DNA of 64,000 nucleotides, from assembly GCA_009746045.1 (NCBI GenBank), contig RPFO01000154.1, positions 343,187 to 407,186 on the forward strand. Direction: 5' to 3'. This DNA comes from Mesostigma viride. Taxonomy: Eukaryota; Streptophyta; Mesostigmatophyceae; Mesostigmatales; Mesostigmataceae. Positions 47,501 to 57,343 of this stretch are shown here, piece by piece (within the stretch, counting starts at the first letter, position 1; each line of letters opens with the position of its first letter). The notes beneath the pieces were generated by a model. The model was not told where the DNA came from and did not search any database. It saw only the letters and a list, made by a program, of their open reading frames with translations. Both the position numbers and the translations under genes were made by a program.

Positions 47501-48325
47501 TTTCACAAGCGCAGGTTTCATCAGTGTGCGATGACACGGTCGCTGAATATTTTCATGTTTCCACATAAGACCCTTTCTAATAAAATATCCTGGTACGACA
47601 AGGTTGCCAAGAGTCCAGTGGCTAGCGCACACCTGTTAGTTACGCCTGCCATTATGCAGTTCTGGGGGGGGGGGCGGTGTTGTTTGACGAGAGGAGCATG
47701 GGGCCCATGGGCATGGAACAATCGTCGGATCTCTTAAAGGAGCGGCAAATGTGTTGCAAACGCGGACGTTCACTTTTCACGCAGAAAATTAGTCTTCCCC
47801 AACAAAACTTTGCGGGAGCAGGACGCCAAGCAACAAGTGCCACCGGGTGTCGAGACGCGCCGCTTACCGCCACGTGTTTATCCACGAGTAAGCCTGGTGC
47901 GCCCCATGGCATCTCCTCCACGAGCTCGTACGCAATTTGGTGACAGCCCCATAAGCCGGCGGCGATGTCCAGGAAGATGAGCAGCGTGCACCAGATGCCG
48001 TCGACGCCTTTGTCTCGCAATTTCAACTCCCGTCGAACCTGCAGGCGATGAGATGGAAGCATGCACAGGTAGCGGAATTAGTGGCAAGAAAACCAAAAAG
48101 ATAGGGCAAGCAAGTTTGAATGCTTCGTTCTCGTGCTGTCGGGCTCGGGCATATCTAGCTATGCAAGCTTGTTGTTGCCTCAACCTGCCAGAGAAGCAGG
48201 AAAAAATAAATTTTGGTAGCCCGCCAATGGTTCTGACGAAGCTCCAAAGCAAGAAGACCACTTACAAGTTTTTCTGAAAAAGACTCTGCTTTCTTTTTGG
48301 AGCCTTCCATATCTTTTGCGCCCAT
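38570..48325 (-). CDS. Nox-family NADPH oxidase with split NADPH domain
   Basis: Transmembrane flavocytochrome that passes electrons from NADPH via FAD and two hemes to O2, making superoxide. Eleven exons fit exactly: 48325-48266, 48038-47868, 47407-47009, 46547-46398, 45755-45503, 44559-42992, 42275-41980, 41515-40745, 40364-40208, 39814-39442, 38982-38570, giving 1,536 residues. Heme histidines are H128/H142 and H206/H220, both with 13 residues between. The FAD motif is HPFTIASSP (298-306). NADPH motifs are GPFGAP (381-386), TGIGVTPM (401-408), IWVGQDLTGFHWF (about 1228-1240), VHFARPDW, VGIFFCG and the terminal FRKENF. There are no EF-hands: only 20 residues precede the first core exon. Two insertions split the NADPH domain: a low-complexity stretch of about 380 residues, then four extra membrane spans (two in 42275-41980, two in 41515-40745) around a Cys/Gly-rich loop with NRT and NWS sequons. 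I recall similar extra spans in red-algal Nox. Confidence 0.92.
40127..40160 (-). repeat. Dispersed repeat family 1, fragment in oxidase intron
   Basis: TTTCTGGCCTGCGCTGGTTG then TCTCCTTGATAT. Lies 48 bp inside the intron after exon 40364-40208. Confidence 0.75.
42801..43000 (-). repeat. 48-bp tandem spanning an exon end and splice donor
   Basis: About four and a half units of 48 bp, in register at 42801, 42849, 42897, 42945 and 42993. The first unit on the coding strand contains the real exon end and donor (CTGCTGCAG then GTGCGG at 42991). The other units repeat CTGCTGCATGTGAG and GGGTAAGG. The unit is 16 codons long and the frame stays open through the array, so a downstream donor would add 16 residues per unit. 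Confidence 0.85.
44580..45155 (-). repeat. 56-bp tandem in oxidase intron
   Basis: About ten copies of a 56-bp unit containing GACCATAGCAATAAACAGGG and CATAAGATGTCTTATTAACG; one copy has an (AT)n expansion at 45070. It starts about 20 bp from the 3' splice site of exon 44559. Confidence 0.9.
45838..46052 (+). repeat. (GGGA)n microsatellite
   Basis: About 200 bp of GGGA repeats with a few GGA slips, inside the intron between exons 46547-46398 and 45755-45503. On the transcribed sense strand it is CCCT. It gives artificial poly-Gly/Arg/Glu and poly-Pro/Ser/Leu frames. Confidence 0.95.
47410..47502 (+). repeat. G-rich tract in oxidase intron
   Basis: Nearly continuous GGGGGAGG text. On the sense strand it forms a very long pyrimidine tract just before the acceptor of exon 47407. 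Confidence 0.8.
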
Positions 48326-48442
48326 GGACTGACCGTGTTAATTCGCACTGGCTACTGCCCTCATCTGTAATTCGAGTCGACAGCCGGGATGATAAATGGA
48401 TTCGAACAGCTTGGACTGCCACACTATGCAATGATGGACCAC

Positions 48443-48712
48443 AAAAGTGAACCGGGAGTCTGATTGTTGCCTGGTGTGGGTAGTGCGGACGCCGGTATGG
48501 CGAGCACTCAAGGTAATTTCGCGAAAATAATGCAGGTGCCGACTGCCGACTCTGCTTGCTCGCCCATATATAGATAGATATACCTTTTCAAAAGTGAACC
48601 GGGAGTCTGATTGCTGCCTGGTGTGGGTAGTGCGGACGCCGGTATGGCGAGCACTCAAGGTAATTTCGCGAAAATAATGCAGGTGCCGACTGCCGACTCT
48701 GCTCGCCCATAG
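48443..48712. repeat. Direct duplication upstream of oxidase start
   Basis: Two copies, starting at 48443 and 48590 (period 147 bp), begin AAAAGTGAACCGGGAGTCTG and end GCCGACTGCCGACTCTGCT. The spacer has TATATATAGATAGATATA. It lies 118 bp upstream of the oxidase ATG, in the probable promoter or 5' UTR. Confidence 0.85.
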
Positions 48713-49946
48713 ATACCTAATTCGCCCATCATGCTTCGGGAGGCAAACATCGGGCCACCCTCTCGCGTAAATGGAAACTTGTGTACACAACGCGGTGGAC
48801 GCGTGGCGCGGAACGCCGACCCAAGGAATCTGAGATCTCCACATGTCTAGTTGTTGTTGTTGTTGTTGTTGTGACTGCTGATGTGCGCTCTGCGCCAGTA
48901 CGGCGCCGTGCACGTGACTACAGTATGCGGTTTGCGATGGGAAACAGCCAGCCAGGGCGCGTGCTCACGTGCAGCTTGCCGCGCGCGCGCAGTCGACTAA
49001 GGGGACATTTGGGGACATGAAAGGACGACGAAATCTCTGGCAAGGGTGAATGCATGGCAGGATTGTCATTGCTCTTGCCGAAATGGGTAGCGCGCGGTAC
49101 GTGGAGGCCGCTCTCACTGGATACAGGCTAGCAATATTTGCGCTGCTGGGATTTAATTTGCTCGACTAGCTCCCCGACATGTAGACGTCGACTAGTTATA
49201 CAGTACGTAGAATTTAAGCATTAAAAAAATTGATCTTGCCAGTCGTCGACGCCACAGCCCACGTATACGTAAAACCGTGCCAGGGGAAGTTTATTTTTTG
49301 CCGTGGCCGGGTTGCTTCGTTCAGACAGGGCGGGGTGGGTAACATCACATTGTATACCGCGCCGCGGGATCAACTCATGGGGCCGCGGGGGGAAACGGGT
49401 AAGATCATTGCTCTAGCTAGTACTGCATGCGCAGGGAACGGCCGCCATAAACTTATCTACGTACGTTACTGCAGATCGCAAAGCTGGGCATGGCGCAGTG
49501 CTAATTAATTATTTAGCCAGTACCAACTTTTGTGCGCTGATGTTTTTTTTTCCTTTCGAACGCATGCGCAACTCGGAAGTCTGAGCGTAAGCTAATTATA
49601 AGCCATCAACAATATTAATGTCATAATGTTTCTAACGCAACCTTCATAAACAAGGCGCTCCTAAATGAAGTGTTGGAATAATTAGTGCATTCGTTTTTTT
49701 TTTTCCTTTTCAACGCAAGAAAGCGTTTAATAGGGAAGTTCTATATATGATTGCATTCTCTACGATGTTATTTGTTTTGTATCGTGATTCCGGCCGGTAC
49801 GGTAGTTTGTTATATATCCTAACGGGCTTTGCCCTGCACATCTTTAGTTTAATTTTCCCTCCCATTCATCGCGATCGAGCATCTACCGAACAAACTGTCC
49901 CGCGACGTACATGTTGCGTCCAATATCTCACAATAAAGGAAGGCCA
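48713..49946. other. No gene seen
   Basis: Intergenic. Contains a (GTT)n run at 48850-48871 and AT-rich DNA from 49530. No exon, RNA gene or mobile element recognised. Confidence 0.45.
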
Positions 49947-50348
49947 TTAATTGTTCTCTATCGCGGTTGTTTGTCCATAATTCGTTTTGTCCGGCGAATT
50001 AGCAATAATAATGGGGTCCATATAATTCAGATATCTTGTAAGCTCCTTCATCATGGGCTGTTGCATGTCGATCAGCTGCTTATTACTTTTGTGTGTGCCT
50101 TCGGCCATGCCATGAATACATATTATTAAAAACTTGTAGGAAATGTGCCGGACGCAAGCCACGTCACGGCCAGTAAATTCATTAAGGGGCCGCGGGAGCG
50201 TAGGAAACGCCGCGTGCAAGGCCACAGCGTCCAACAGCAAAGGGAAATACAGCCAATTATATAACTCTTGCACCGTTTGTTGGTCAAAGACTGCTACCGA
50301 GACACTATGCTCCGTCAAGTCCGGTGTTTTTTGCAACGTCACCCACAT
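49947..50348 (-). CDS. Small ORF of unknown function
   Basis: 133 codons from ATG at 50348. The composition looks protein-like (VAVFDQQTVQELYNWLYFPL, then PRPLNEFTGRDVACVRHISY) and base composition is lower in GC than neighbouring genes. No motif recognised, no splice partners, no clear promoter. It could be a chance frame or a decayed mobile-element gene. Confidence 0.22.
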   Translation of the reverse strand: MWVTLQKTPDLTEHSVSVAVFDQQTVQELYNWLYFPLLLDAVALHAAFPTLPRPLNEFTGRDVACVRHISYKFLIICIHGMAEGTHKSNKQLIDMQQPMMKELTRYLNYMDPIIIANSPDKTNYGQTTAIENN

Positions 50349-50536
50349 CTGTAGGTTCGGTGCTGCCCCTTGGCAAAAGCTCTACCAACAGGTCGTGGAC
50401 CGGCTGGATCGCGTAGTATCTCCGAGCATCTGAACCCTGTGATGCCAGGTCTCCTTTGCGGCCGTTCCGAACTTGGCACTGGCCTTCGTTGTCCCCAGTG
50501 ACCGTCGCGTCTGATTAATTACCCTGTCGATCGGGC

Positions 50537-50565
50537 CACCGGCGCTGGAATAAACTCAACTCAAC
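50537..50565 (+). repeat. GGAATAAACTCAAC tail, copy 2
   Basis: ACCGGCGCTGGAATAAACTC then (CTCAA)n, like 36790-36845. Probably the 3' end of a retroposon. Confidence 0.5.
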
Positions 50566-50984
50566 TCAACAACCGTCGCGTCGCTACAGTATACATTATA
50601 TTTTCTGGCATGCGTGGATGCTTGGTTCACGCCATACTGTCATTTGAAAGTGATGTCCTCCATATTTTTGCCTTTGCACTGACGGTGTGCAGTTCTTGGA
50701 TGCTTGAAAACATGGCATGGCATTGCGCATGGCATCCGCAGGCAAGGCATGGTGGCATGGCATGTGTAGCGTGCCGACTAGGGTTGAGCCTAGCGAGCAC
50801 TTGCAAGTTTGGCAAAAGGATATTTATAACTAGGTAAAAAGATACGAGCAAAAGAGTAGGTATACTATCGCCAAATGTTGCCTAGAGTGATTCGAAGTCA
50901 GCACCTTCGGACATTATTACACATGGCATGGCATGGCATTAAATTATAACATGGCATGGCCTCATTAATTAATTAATTAATTAA

Positions 50985-53263
50985 GGGGAGGGGACACCCC
51001 TAAAGGGCACTTTTCTGGAAACCATACCTATGCATGTGCTAAAAATCCAATGATGATTGGGGACCATAAATATGATTTTAAAAAAATTTTCCAGCCACTT
51101 GGGGGTGGTACTAGCCCCCACCATACACCGGTTACGCGCTAAAAATAGAAAAAGACGCTATTTTAGTCACATTTTTCCTAGGACAATGGGCAAACATATT
51201 GGGACCAAATCACATATTCCCGCATAGTTCCCCCACTTTTGAGAAAGTCTGCCTAATTGGGACCAATACATAAGCATGGATGCACCAGTTATTAATTTTC
51301 CCGCAAAAAGGGTCCTTTTTTAATGAAAAAAAATAAATCAAATCATAAACACTTCAAATGTTGCCATACCATATATTCCCAAATACTAGAGAGGGGGGAC
51401 ATGCAGCCCCAAAATTTCAGGTCATTCTGACCACCACAGCTCCAGTTATTAACGTTCTTAGGTTGTCACCAATGACGAAGCTAAGGGAGGTTTTAGCCAG
51501 TATTTAACCACACTAACACCCCTTTATTCATCCAAGCCACGTGAAAACTGGCCAAACCACACACTACCATCCTCTGCACATATGGTACCTCCTATGTTCA
51601 AGGTTTGACGACATTCTGACAAGAACTGCCCAAGTTACAACCATTCCAAGACGGCCACCCATGTAGACGCTACAAGGAAATTAGAGTAACCATTTAGCCA
51701 CACTAGCACCTCCTTCTTCATCAAAGACATCTGCAAACTGACCAAAGCACACATAATTAACTCTTGCACGCTGACGGCAACGCATGCTCAATGTGGGGGG
51801 TCATTGTGACAAGAACTACTCAAGTTGATGGGTTTCCTATATGACCACCTGACAAGGCGCTAAGAACCACTCAGTAAGTTAGTAACACCACAATGCCACT
51901 TCATATGCCATCCAACATGCACCAAATCCATGCTGAATATGTTATGAAGTACAAAGGGGTGGCCACGCACCTCATACGTCTTCATCGTCCCTCGAGCATG
52001 GCCAGCCTTGTAAATATGTGCATAGCCTTGACGATGGTAGCCCTAACATGCCTAAGCAGCATTTCCTATGTTTCTCCCAGGTTAGAGTGTAAGGTTGATG
52101 CCTACCAAGCTAATCAACACAACAACACCTCCTAAACTGTCCTCCCCAGCATGGATGACAAACTGGGACTATGGAGGGCAAGGAACCAAGTAGGAACATG
52201 GTATATATAGCTTGCATGCAGTCATGCATGTCAACCATGGTTGGCTCAGCACATTGTAGTCTTATCACATCATCATAACAAAGGAAAGCTCAAACAACCA
52301 ATGGTGCCTGCTATCTACATGCAGTCACACAAATGCAATATCTCCAACATCATCATCACTATAACACTTCCATCCCTGCACGATAAAATGCAAATAAACA
52401 ATTGGCGGCCCTTCAGCGCATGAGTGCTGTGATGCCGCTGCGGCCTGCGAAGAGAGGGTGCGTCACTCTCACACAACAAGAAGCGTCCATACGCACAACA
52501 TCCTTGCCACAACACGTTTTATGAAATGCCTTATACCTTCCCGACGAGCTATAGGCTGCGACTTAAGCGGCCCTGATCACGACATCAACGAAAACAATCT
52601 AAAGCTGCCAGTATTCGACAACACAACGGCAAGCGACGGCGAGCTAGCTGGCGGAAACTGCCCAAAAAGAACGCAAAAAACTTCGAACGATGAGCTCATA
52701 GAAGAAAGCACTGATAGCAGATAACATTCGCGACACATCTGTACCTTGCCCTCGTAAATCCCTCGCCCAGGCGCGCAACAACAGCCGTTCTTCCATGGAC
52801 AGGTCAGACACGCACTGCGCAGGTCTGAACAATTACTTACCGATAATGGCCGAAAATCTGGCAAAAACCACCAGCTGGGTTTAGAACTCGATGCTACCGG
52901 TATTAATGCCTGCTTCACGGTCAGAACAACCCCCAAAACCGCGATTTTACTGCCGCTATCATGAATTCTATTTCATTCCGCGCGACCAAAAAATTCAGAT
53001 TACCCCCCATGCCGATGGCATAAAAAAACAACAGCGATATTGTAAACCAGCTGATTTCCGCCACATACTAACATCATAAACTCATCGTCTTTTAGATTCG
53101 AGTAAAATTTTTGCATTTCGCTTGCCCTATTGTGGTAGTTTCGCCTGAACGCAGTCGCCATGGCCACTTCCGCAAGGGGTGCGCGCACCGTGCACGTGAA
53201 ATTTGTGACCTTCGGTTCCGGCGCGAATTTTTTGGCGCCAAAAAATTCGGGGGTGTCCCGTCC
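50985..53263. mobile_element. TTAA inverted-repeat DNA element, copy 2
   Basis: The left end GGGGAGGGGACACCCC follows a (TTAA)n run. The right end, read on the minus strand, is GGACGGGACACCCCC. The last bases and right TTAA are missing where LINE sequence begins (53264). 51566-53249 is nearly identical to 31466-33157 of copy 1, but the left third is unrelated to copy 1 and has no PHD segment. Confidence 0.7.
53224..53249. repeat. Perfect 26-bp palindrome, second copy
   Basis: Same CGAATTTTTT / AAAAAATTCG arms around GGCGCC as at 33132-33157. Confidence 0.9.
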
Positions 53264-53454
53264 GTGCTCCCGTTGGGGAGTCACGGACCACCAGAGTTCT
53301 TTTAATCCCTGTGTGTGCACAACAGGAAGAAAGGGCGGGGACCCCCTTTAATTCTCCTTCATGCCTGAGGCATGCCACTGCAGCAATCGGACACGATAGA
53401 CGATCCGGCAAGTTCTGTGGGTGCAATAAGACCCATGTGAGCATATGACATAAC

Positions 53455-53872
53455 CTCATATGTGTCTGATCATGCAGAATATACGCTTGGCTGATTTCGA
53501 TAGTACCGGCTACGCCCCCTTCGAGAGAAGGTTTCAGCCGTGTTCAGCCCGTCTCACGGTGCGAGACTGAACAAGTCTCGCGTGCAGACACGTGTGTAGT
53601 ACTCCTACACACAGATCTCGAGTGATTTATCTAGTACCAAATCCGAAAGGCTTGCATCACTCCCCGGACAGGAGAAATTTTGCGGATGACTGTAGGTGTA
53701 AGTTGGCGATGCCATGGTAACCGGAGACGTCCGTCCTATTGTCAGCAAAATTTGGTGCGAGAGGTCCCCAGTTCGATTCAGGTCGGATTCATTTGTAGAT
53801 CGCGTTTTCCGCGTTTTCCGCGGCCCGGCACTGAACGCAAAGGTTTTCACCTTTGCGGAGTGTCTGATCAGA
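53455..53872 (+). mobile_element. 418-bp SINE-like insertion with 12-bp target duplication
   Basis: ATATGACATAAC occurs at 53443-53454 and again at 53873-53884, with one copy's worth of LINE sequence on either side. The insert contains GGTCCCCAGTTCGATTCAGG, close to a tRNA T-arm/B-box, preceded about 75 bp upstream by GTAAGTTGGCGATGCCATGG, where an A-box could sit. There is no A-tail; the 3' end is TGTCTGATCA, also found near the 5' end. Confidence 0.6.
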
Positions 53873-54229
53873 ATATGACATAACATATATAACAAGGAGC
53901 GTGGGCAAGTACGTAATCTGATCATAGCCAGGACGTAGCATGGCTGTAAAAAGGCTATTTAAAGCTAATCAAGGCTATTATGCATGGCTGGTTGTGTACG
54001 GTCCGTGCGCGTTAGCGGGGCACGTGACTAGGTATGATGGGTAGGCTAGGCAAACATTCTAGGCATGGCTGCCACAGCGGCAGTGACTACCAATTATTCA
54101 AGCTAGGGCTATATTTCTCCTCCCGCAGGGGGCGACCACATCTTGTGGTTGATCATCAGGTCCCCGCCCCTCCAGTACACCTTGGGCTTCTGGCGGTCCT
54201 GCTTGTGGCGGAGGTATTAAGGCCACAGG

Positions 54230-54768
54230 GAGTTAATGCATGCACTTGTGCGTTGGATGCGAACGTGTGTTTGATTATTCAATGGCTGGCATATATCAAT
54301 CCATGCAAGCTTGCCAAGCTGGATTGCATGGGCACGTAGGTTAGGGAAACCTAGCTATCCTGCACTTAGTAGTGCTAACCAATGAGGTGCCGGCTCCGTC
54401 CAGCCAGATCTCCTCCAGCTAGGACTGATACCGATGCCCACAGGCATGAGTGTAACAGCACTACGTGGAAGGTCCTGGACCTGGAGCCCCTAGGACCTCC
54501 GTACAGGACTAGCTATGCAGCCCACCTTGTGGTCTGCCTCACAGCTCATCAACCCTACCACGTGCGTATCACGTGCGTGTGCCCTAGTACAGATCTCAAT
54601 GCTAATATCTAGCTCCCACGTGCCCATGCATCATGGCACGTGCGGATCTGAAGTCTAGTAGAGATCTGCCCAGTGTACTACACCACCATCCAGGGCCGTA
54701 TCCCACTTGGGAGACGGAGACAACGTCACGTGTACAGATAGTCTAGGCCTGAAGCCCTAGAATAACTC
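54230..54768. mobile_element. 539-bp inverted-repeat insertion with AGG duplication
   Basis: Splits the second LINE ORF1 copy. AGG is duplicated (54227-54229 and 54769-54771); the uninterrupted site is seen in the first LINE copy near 35280. Ends are GAGTTA and TAACTC. A 3-bp target duplication fits CACTA-like or Harbinger-like elements, but the terminal repeat is too short to assign. No coding region. Confidence 0.65.
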
Positions 54769-54956
54769 AGGTCGCGTCCCTGCTGCTGCTCGGCTGCTGA
54801 GCGGGGGTCAGGTCGTCGTCCAGCGTCCAGGTGAGGTCGTGCAACCTCTTGCGACGAGAGAGGAACCGCTGCTTGTCCTCAGGGGACCTGGGAAGGTGAG
54901 CATGGGACTGGTGGCCTCATGGCCTCAGGGCCTGGCCTGGCCTGGCCTGGCTTGGC

Positions 54957-55086
54957 ATGCATGGCATGCATGGCATGGCATGGCATGGCATGGCATGGCA
55001 TGGCATGGCATGGCATGGCATGGCATGGCATGGCATGGCATGGCATGGCATGGCATGGCATGGCATGGCATGGCATGGCATGGCAG
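54957..55086 (+). repeat. (TGGCA)n microsatellite
   Basis: About 25 copies of the pentamer. Smaller clusters of the same pentamer occur at 50700-50765 and 50925-50960. Confidence 0.95.
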
Positions 55087-55111
55087 GACACGGCATGGCA
55101 TTGTTGTGACC

Positions 55112-55280
55112 AAGTTTGGCATGCATGCACTCACAGTGATTCGGGCCGTGGTGCCCACAACCCCGTAACTAGGTCTTAGATAGCTACTAAGCTCCATCCA
55201 TCCCATCCCATCCCATCGATCCCATCCCACTCGACTGTACTGAGGACTTAAAATTTAAATTAAATTAAATTAAATTATAA
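55112..55280 (+). mobile_element. 5'-truncated LINE 3' end
   Basis: Matches 34318-34440: GTGATTCGGGCCGTGGTGCC, GTAACTAGGTCTTAGATAGC, ACTGAGGACTTA. The tail is TTAAATTAAATTAAATT and the CACGTGAC hairpin is absent here. Confidence 0.75.
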
Positions 55281-55289
55281 CATGCCTCC

Positions 55290-55990
55290 GTTGGGAGATC
55301 ATGTATGTAGCACGTATTCCTTGGGTGGGTGGAGGTGGGAGAAGCCGCGTAATCAAACTATAATCCTAACTCTAAGCTATCTAGTCTCGAAAATTCTAAG
55401 TACACTACTCAGCAAAACGCCCCTTCCTCTTGGGGGGGGGGGGCTTGCCCACAGGGGCTGGCGTGTGAGCCTGGACAATCTTCTGCCACCTCTTCTTGTT
55501 CTGCATGGCAGACCAAAGAAGGGAGAGGGAGTGGATGCGGTGTTCAAACTGCATGAGCTGGGACCACTAGGTCGTCCAGCAACATCTGGGTGTAGTTCAT
55601 GGCAGGTTTACCTAGCTTCCTGGGAATGTCCTTTGGGCCAGGCCAGGTCAAGATATGCCGCCCTGGTTGGCCAAGCCACTGGGGGCCGGCCAGACCAAGG
55701 GCGGACGTGTCAACCTGGCTGGTGCGAGCAAGATGTCCTACAAATGCTATCCTACGCTGCATACTCTCGTCCAAAATACGAGGCATACCCTGGTACAAAG
55801 ACTCTAATGACATATTATGCCTGGAAAACCCTACACTCAGCAGGACCTGTCGGAGCATCCTGTACGTAAACCGTGCCGTCTAGCTAGCTTAGCCGCCATG
55901 CAGTGTGTCCGTGAGTGTCCATGCCTCGGCGCCATACGTAAGCACCTGAGGACTTATTACGCTCACGTAACGCTGAACATTACGTGTTAA
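55290..55990 (-). mobile_element. LINE fragment: reverse-transcriptase C-terminus
   Basis: Minus strand reads LTYGAEAWTLTDTL, then MLRQVLLSVGFSRHNMSLES, RRIAFVGHLARTSQVDTSAL and, after a frame change, NKKRWQKIVQAHTPAPVGKP, the same order as in the 33405 copy but clearly diverged. Frame breaks occur near 55905 and 55550. An inverted CACGTAA...TTACGTG hairpin lies at 55960-55985, at the upstream end of this fragment. Confidence 0.75.
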
Positions 55991-56089
55991 TTATATGATT
56001 AATTTGGCATGGCTAACGCAGTGACTGACTACTAGCTAGACCTTAATTTGAATAGACAGTGGTTTTCCATTTGCGGGTATTTCCTCAAA

Positions 56090-56406
56090 AATGGTGGGGC
56101 AGCAATGGTGCTCACCACAAGACACTCCCGAGGAGTTAGGCTCAAAACCCACGCCCGTGATCAAGGAACATATGTAATTCCGGCCCCACCGTCTAGGTCA
56201 ATCTAATGTATTGTCGCTCTTAGCGTCAGCCAGCCATGATTTCAATGAACTAGTCTAAGGCTACACATTTGAACCATCTTCATATTAATCATCCTTCGAA
56301 CGACTCGAATTAAATGCGGAAAAGATAACGGCAGGCTCGAGAGCTCTACCATCAGGTCCGGATTCTCCAGTTTTCTGGCCTGCATGAGCTGGTTGTCTCA
56401 TTGATA
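56090..56406 (-). repeat. Dispersed repeat family 1, longest copy
   Basis: Reverse copy containing GATCAAGG, ATTCCGGCCCCACCGTCTAG, CGAACGACTCGAATT, CGGCAGGCTCGAG and GGTTGTCTCATTGATA in the order expected from 13722-13965. A block reading AAAACCCACGCCCGTGATCA extends the repeat beyond the other copies. Confidence 0.75.
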
Positions 56407-56619
56407 TAATATCATCTGTGCATGTATAGCATGCATTACTCTAGATATAGCGCACGTGCAGCTATAGCAAATTATACACCATGCGGGTAATTGGCCTTCC
56501 AATTATTAAGTGAGACAACTATTCCCAGTGGATGTATGGCGATCCATGATGCAACGCCGTGGATTCAAGGAGATGAATACTAAGCTACAAGGCATGCTTT
56601 CCACTTTGCTTGCTTTTCT

Positions 56620-57320
56620 TGCTTGCACACATCACATGCGTGCATGCATCAGACATGCCTAGAACACACCTTGATATGGTCAATTAATGGGTTAACGAAA
56701 GCTATGCAGGACTGGTCAACCACATTGCATTCCATTTGGTTGGCAAGAAGTTTGTGGTATTCACGAAGTCAGACTGCCGGCATTCACATGCAAGTGGTCA
56801 GGATTCTGGTATAGTACTGGTTGGCAGGATCATACATGCCCACTGGGTGTGCATTTATTTCCAACTCCATTTATTTCCACGTGACGTACCCGGCCCTGGT
56901 GCGCTCCGATCATCGCATCGTCACCGCTCGCATCCGCCTGCGATTCCCCTCGCACTTTCGTAAGCACGTGGCACCACTTGATTTGCGCACACTGCAGCTG
57001 GCAGCTACAGTACTGCTACAGTACTGCAGCTGCATGCTACAGTACTGTAATGAGAAATCTGACGACGCTCTGGAGGACTTCCCTGAAAAACGCGCCCACA
57101 AGCAAGCGACAGAGGAGTTCGTCGACGCGCTGGACATCCCGGCCAGCCACGCCCAGCTGCCCGCTGCCGGCCCGGCATCGGCCCTTCGGCACCTCGCTGG
57201 CACTGCTGCCCGTGGCAGGGGCCCTTCTGCCCCGTCCCCGCTGCCCGCCCCGCTTCACCAGCCTGCACCGGCTCCCCGCCGTCATCCAGGCTCGCCAAGC
57301 CCTGCGCGACAACCGCGACA
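56620..57320 (+). pseudogene. LINE endonuclease C-terminal fragment
   Basis: VTYPALVRSDHRIVTARIRL contains the SDHR motif that ends the AP-type endonuclease of LINE ORF2. The following text (ALEDFPEKRAHKQATEEFVD) fits the linker before reverse transcriptase. A palindromic CTGCAG/CTACAGTACTG array sits inside (57002-57048). The fragment is cut at 57320 by the LTR element, which also supplies a stop codon. Confidence 0.6.
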
Positions 57321-57324
57321 GTTA

Positions 57325-57343
57325 ACGCCAAGCGCATTGGCGT
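57325..57343 (+). repeat. Hairpin at LTR tip
   Basis: ACGCCAA, loop GCGCA, TTGGCGT. Same in both repeats (also at 62256-62274). Confidence 0.8.

Larger units (their letters stand above)
53264..54907 (-). mobile_element. Second, broken LINE copy (ORF1 end and downstream)
   Basis: Matches 34772-35165 and the 3' part of the ORF1 gene, but is interrupted by two insertions (53455-53872 and 54230-54768) and ends at about 54907. Its ORF1 part lies at 54109-54229 and 54772-54900 and is no longer open. Confidence 0.75.

Noticed and set aside
47878-48261. Alternative N-terminal frame of the oxidase (Arg/Gln-rich)
   Set aside because: Exon 48325-48266 with a GTAAGT donor and exon 48038 with a CTGCAG acceptor fit in phase 0; the alternative frame does not continue into the core.
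53740-53800. A functional tRNA gene
   Set aside because: Only a T-arm-like GTTCGATTC is seen. No acceptor stem or anticodon arm could be folded, and it lies inside a mobile insertion.
54839-55230. Met-Ala-Trp-His and Cys-His-Ala-Met-Pro repeat proteins
   Set aside because: Translation of the (TGGCA)n microsatellite.
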